Positions 61,801 through 64,000 of a stretch of DNA of 64,000 nucleotides are shown piece after piece. Both the position numbers and the translations under genes were made by a program. The first letter of the stretch is position 1. Each line of letters opens with the position of its first letter. Source of the stretch: Onchocerca volvulus (Eukaryota > Nematoda > Chromadorea > Rhabditida > Onchocercidae); contig HG738138.1 of the NCBI GenBank assembly GCA_000499405.2, forward strand, positions 6,508,888 to 6,572,887. The letters run 5' to 3'. The notes under the pieces were generated by a model. That model searched no databases, had not been told where the DNA came from, and saw only the letters and a list, made by a program, of their open reading frames with translations.

Positions 61801-63826
61801 AGACTAGCTTACGAAGTTTACTATAAATGCGTTAAGATCATACGATTCATGAGATAAGAACATTTTCATCTGCTGAAAATAACCTAACCGCTAAAGATCA
61901 TGTATGAAAATGCCATAATTAGAAAACAGCTCTAAAATATTTCCGAGCCGCTTTTTCATCTCTTTATTGCTCTTTCCTTCATTCATTGATTAAAAAGATT
62001 CAAATACGCATTGTGGCATTTCTACCTGCTGCACAAAGTATTAACTGCGAAGATGCATTGGTACTGTGCATCACTATTCATGACTTTCTGCTTATTTCTA
62101 TCTCGTAATCTGTTACGTTGTTGTATTTCCGAAAAACGTGAAAGTATTATCAGAGCCGTTTACTAGCTTTTCCAGATCAATTAAGTGCCGCTGTTTGGTG
62201 TTAGTTTCAACAATATTGTTAAAACATTAACTCCTCCTTCATAATCCTGTCAGGTTGACTTATTTGTAAAAATGGAAAAATAGTAAAAGACCAAGAGCAA
62301 AGTTCTTGAAGGAATTTAGTTATCAGTATCACATGATAAAGATTCCGAATCCTTCAAGATCGAATTTGTTACTATTTTCTGGACCCATTCGTACTTTCGA
62401 CTGATAGATTTTTGAACCAAAATTCCAAAAAATTTCGCTTCAATCAAAGAAATGTTCAATTCCGTAAATTTCAATTTTTCCTGTTGCATTTATCTGCATA
62501 TTTTCTGAATGTTTATCATTTTTTGAGTTTCAACAAGAAATTTTTTTGATTAATCTATTAGAATGCTTTAAGAAACATTCAAGAAATTAAATGAACAATA
62601 TTTGCATATTCATTGTGCCTGCATTCCATAAGAGAATGCAACATGTGAGCTATTTATTGATATTCTTTATTCTGCTGATTCCAATTTACCAATTTAGTTT
62701 ATTTTACCAAATACTTACTAAAATACCGAAATGATCCATTAACCCAAATATAAACTTAATTTCGCCGCTCATTCGACTTTCAACTTCTCATCTAAAATTT
62801 CCTTTTATAATTATGTTCGATGAAGTAAATGAAGCAGTGAGACGAGGCAGAACAGAAATGTGTTACCACCACCCTAGATTTTTGTCATTATGAACACGCA
62901 ATAAAGAAATTTCAAACCAAGAGCTGCTGAAGGAATAAAGTAGACACAAGGTAGTGTGTGGAAAAGAAATTAGACTAATCGGTTATTTAGAAAAATTTAA
63001 TACATTCGAGAATGACAAAAGGAAGATTTGACGGTTAAACCCTAATGGTTAATAAGCAAAAAAAATAAAAACAGTCAGAAAAGTTGGAGAATTTAATGAC
63101 CAATTGTCCAATAATTTATAGCAAGCACTCGTAAAATTCATATCAGTTATCAGTTGACAATCTCCATAAAATCTAGCATTCAATTAAAAGCTTTTGTCCG
63201 GAATGCACATTCAAATGGATAAAAATCATAGCTTCAGTAAATGCTTTGTAATGTGATGCTCAAGTTGGTACAACTTGCCAATTATTACTATAGTATAACA
63301 TTTTTTAATGAATATGTGGAAAGTACACTAGTCTTCTATTTAATTAAAGAATAAATGCAAATATTTCTGAATGGATTTGATAATCAGTTGAATTAAGAAT
63401 CAGACAAGCAAACCTTCATGCTAGGAATTGTCGTTTTAAAGGGATAAATTGATAAAAAAAAATAAGTTTTGATCATCTGACTAATAGTGTAGCCATTTAA
63501 AAGATTATTTAGAAAAAAAGAAATGAATATCTGGTCCAGATTTTCATTTCTTGAGCAAGAATCAAGGAAATCTTTTTGTGACCAGTAAGCATATACTGAT
63601 TATTAATAAACATTCAACAAGCTTATGATTTGTGAAAAAGAACTTTGTGAGATTCCTGCCCATAACAAGAAATAACAGGTTTCGTCCTTTTTTTGAGATA
63701 ACTTGCATTAGCCGACTATTGTATGCAACTGTTTTAACGACAAAAATTAATGCAACTGCCTCAACGAAATGATCTCATAAAATTGTGACAGTTACTTTTT
63801 GACTACAAAGTAATCTATGCTACGGC
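58861..63826. other. Gene-free DNA with a GATCAGT cluster
   Basis: I recognise no gene. GATCAGT occurs five times in about 90 bases (59631-59720), a small irregular repeat. Frames at 60027-60387 and 60678-60860 show no domain. Confidence 0.5.
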
Positions 63827-63845
63827 TGTCGGGAAAAACCGGAAT
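63827..63845 (-). mobile_element. BEL/Pao-type LTR terminus, opposite orientation
   Basis: TGTCGGGAAAAACCGGAAT is, on the minus strand, ATTCCGGTTTTTCCCGACA. This matches the LTR end at 32198-32215 with one substitution and one extra T. It probably marks the edge of another element copy, running rightwards toward or past the window end. Confidence 0.4.
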
Positions 63846-64000
63846 AATTTTAGCATAAATATGTTCAAATATCAAAGTATTGCATTGTGGAAAAAAATTC
63901 CGATGCTTCATCATTCAAAATAAATATAAATGAATGTTACGATGTGATATCTAATTCTCATTTTTGTCTCCGATTCCCCAAATTCATCTTCAACAGTAAA

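Noticed and set aside
1..64000. CRISPR arrays, bacterial operons, tRNA and rRNA genes, Wolbachia-like inserts
   Set aside because: By eye I found no spaced direct repeats, T-loop/anticodon patterns or bacterial-type gene clusters. A tRNA or bacterial-insert scan was not possible here, so small ones could be missed.

Overview
This window is nuclear DNA from a nematode-like animal, probably a filarial-type worm. It is strongly A+T-rich, genes are split by introns ending in short TTTTCAG-type acceptors, and there are wide gene-poor stretches. It carries decayed BEL/Pao LTR retroelements. The worm assignment is inferred from style; no species-diagnostic gene is present.

Left end (1-4410, + strand): the 3' part of a capicua (CIC) homologue. 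Thirteen phase-consistent exons give 533 codons and a stop, and end with the conserved C-terminal C1 domain. The HMG box and 5' part lie to the left of the window. A gene-free interval (4411-11981) separates it from a second gene that converges on it tail to tail.

11982-about 19475 (- strand): most of a Caskin homologue (CASK-interacting scaffold), with tandem SAM domains (SAM1 14649-14423, SAM2 14311-14143), a low-complexity linker and the conserved Caskin C-terminal tail. I traced thirteen exons. One junction (19.1 to 18.1 kb) is unresolved, and no ankyrin or SH3 exon was recognised upstream.

19.5-31.4 kb is largely empty: a (CA)n microsatellite, several foldback hairpins and no recognisable gene. 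31.4-36.2 kb holds a decayed BEL/Pao element: an LTR with TATA box and initiator-like site, broken gag, a small pol remnant, then an unrecognised coiled-coil/transmembrane ORF. A second, also broken, copy of the gag-peptidase part lies at about 46.2-47.8 kb. Both lack any visible reverse transcriptase or integrase. LTR-terminus copies also occur at 29.3 and 63.8 kb.

41.9-43.3 kb (+ strand) carries the most distinctive gene: a secreted, extremely histidine-rich protein with three Cys-His clusters, probably spliced to two tiny 3' exons. From 47.9 to 64 kb I recognise no gene; a few long open frames (51.5, 56.3 and 58.5 kb) are listed as weak candidates.

The three recognised genes show no sign of joint function: one is a transcriptional repressor, one a signalling scaffold and one a secreted metal-binding candidate.
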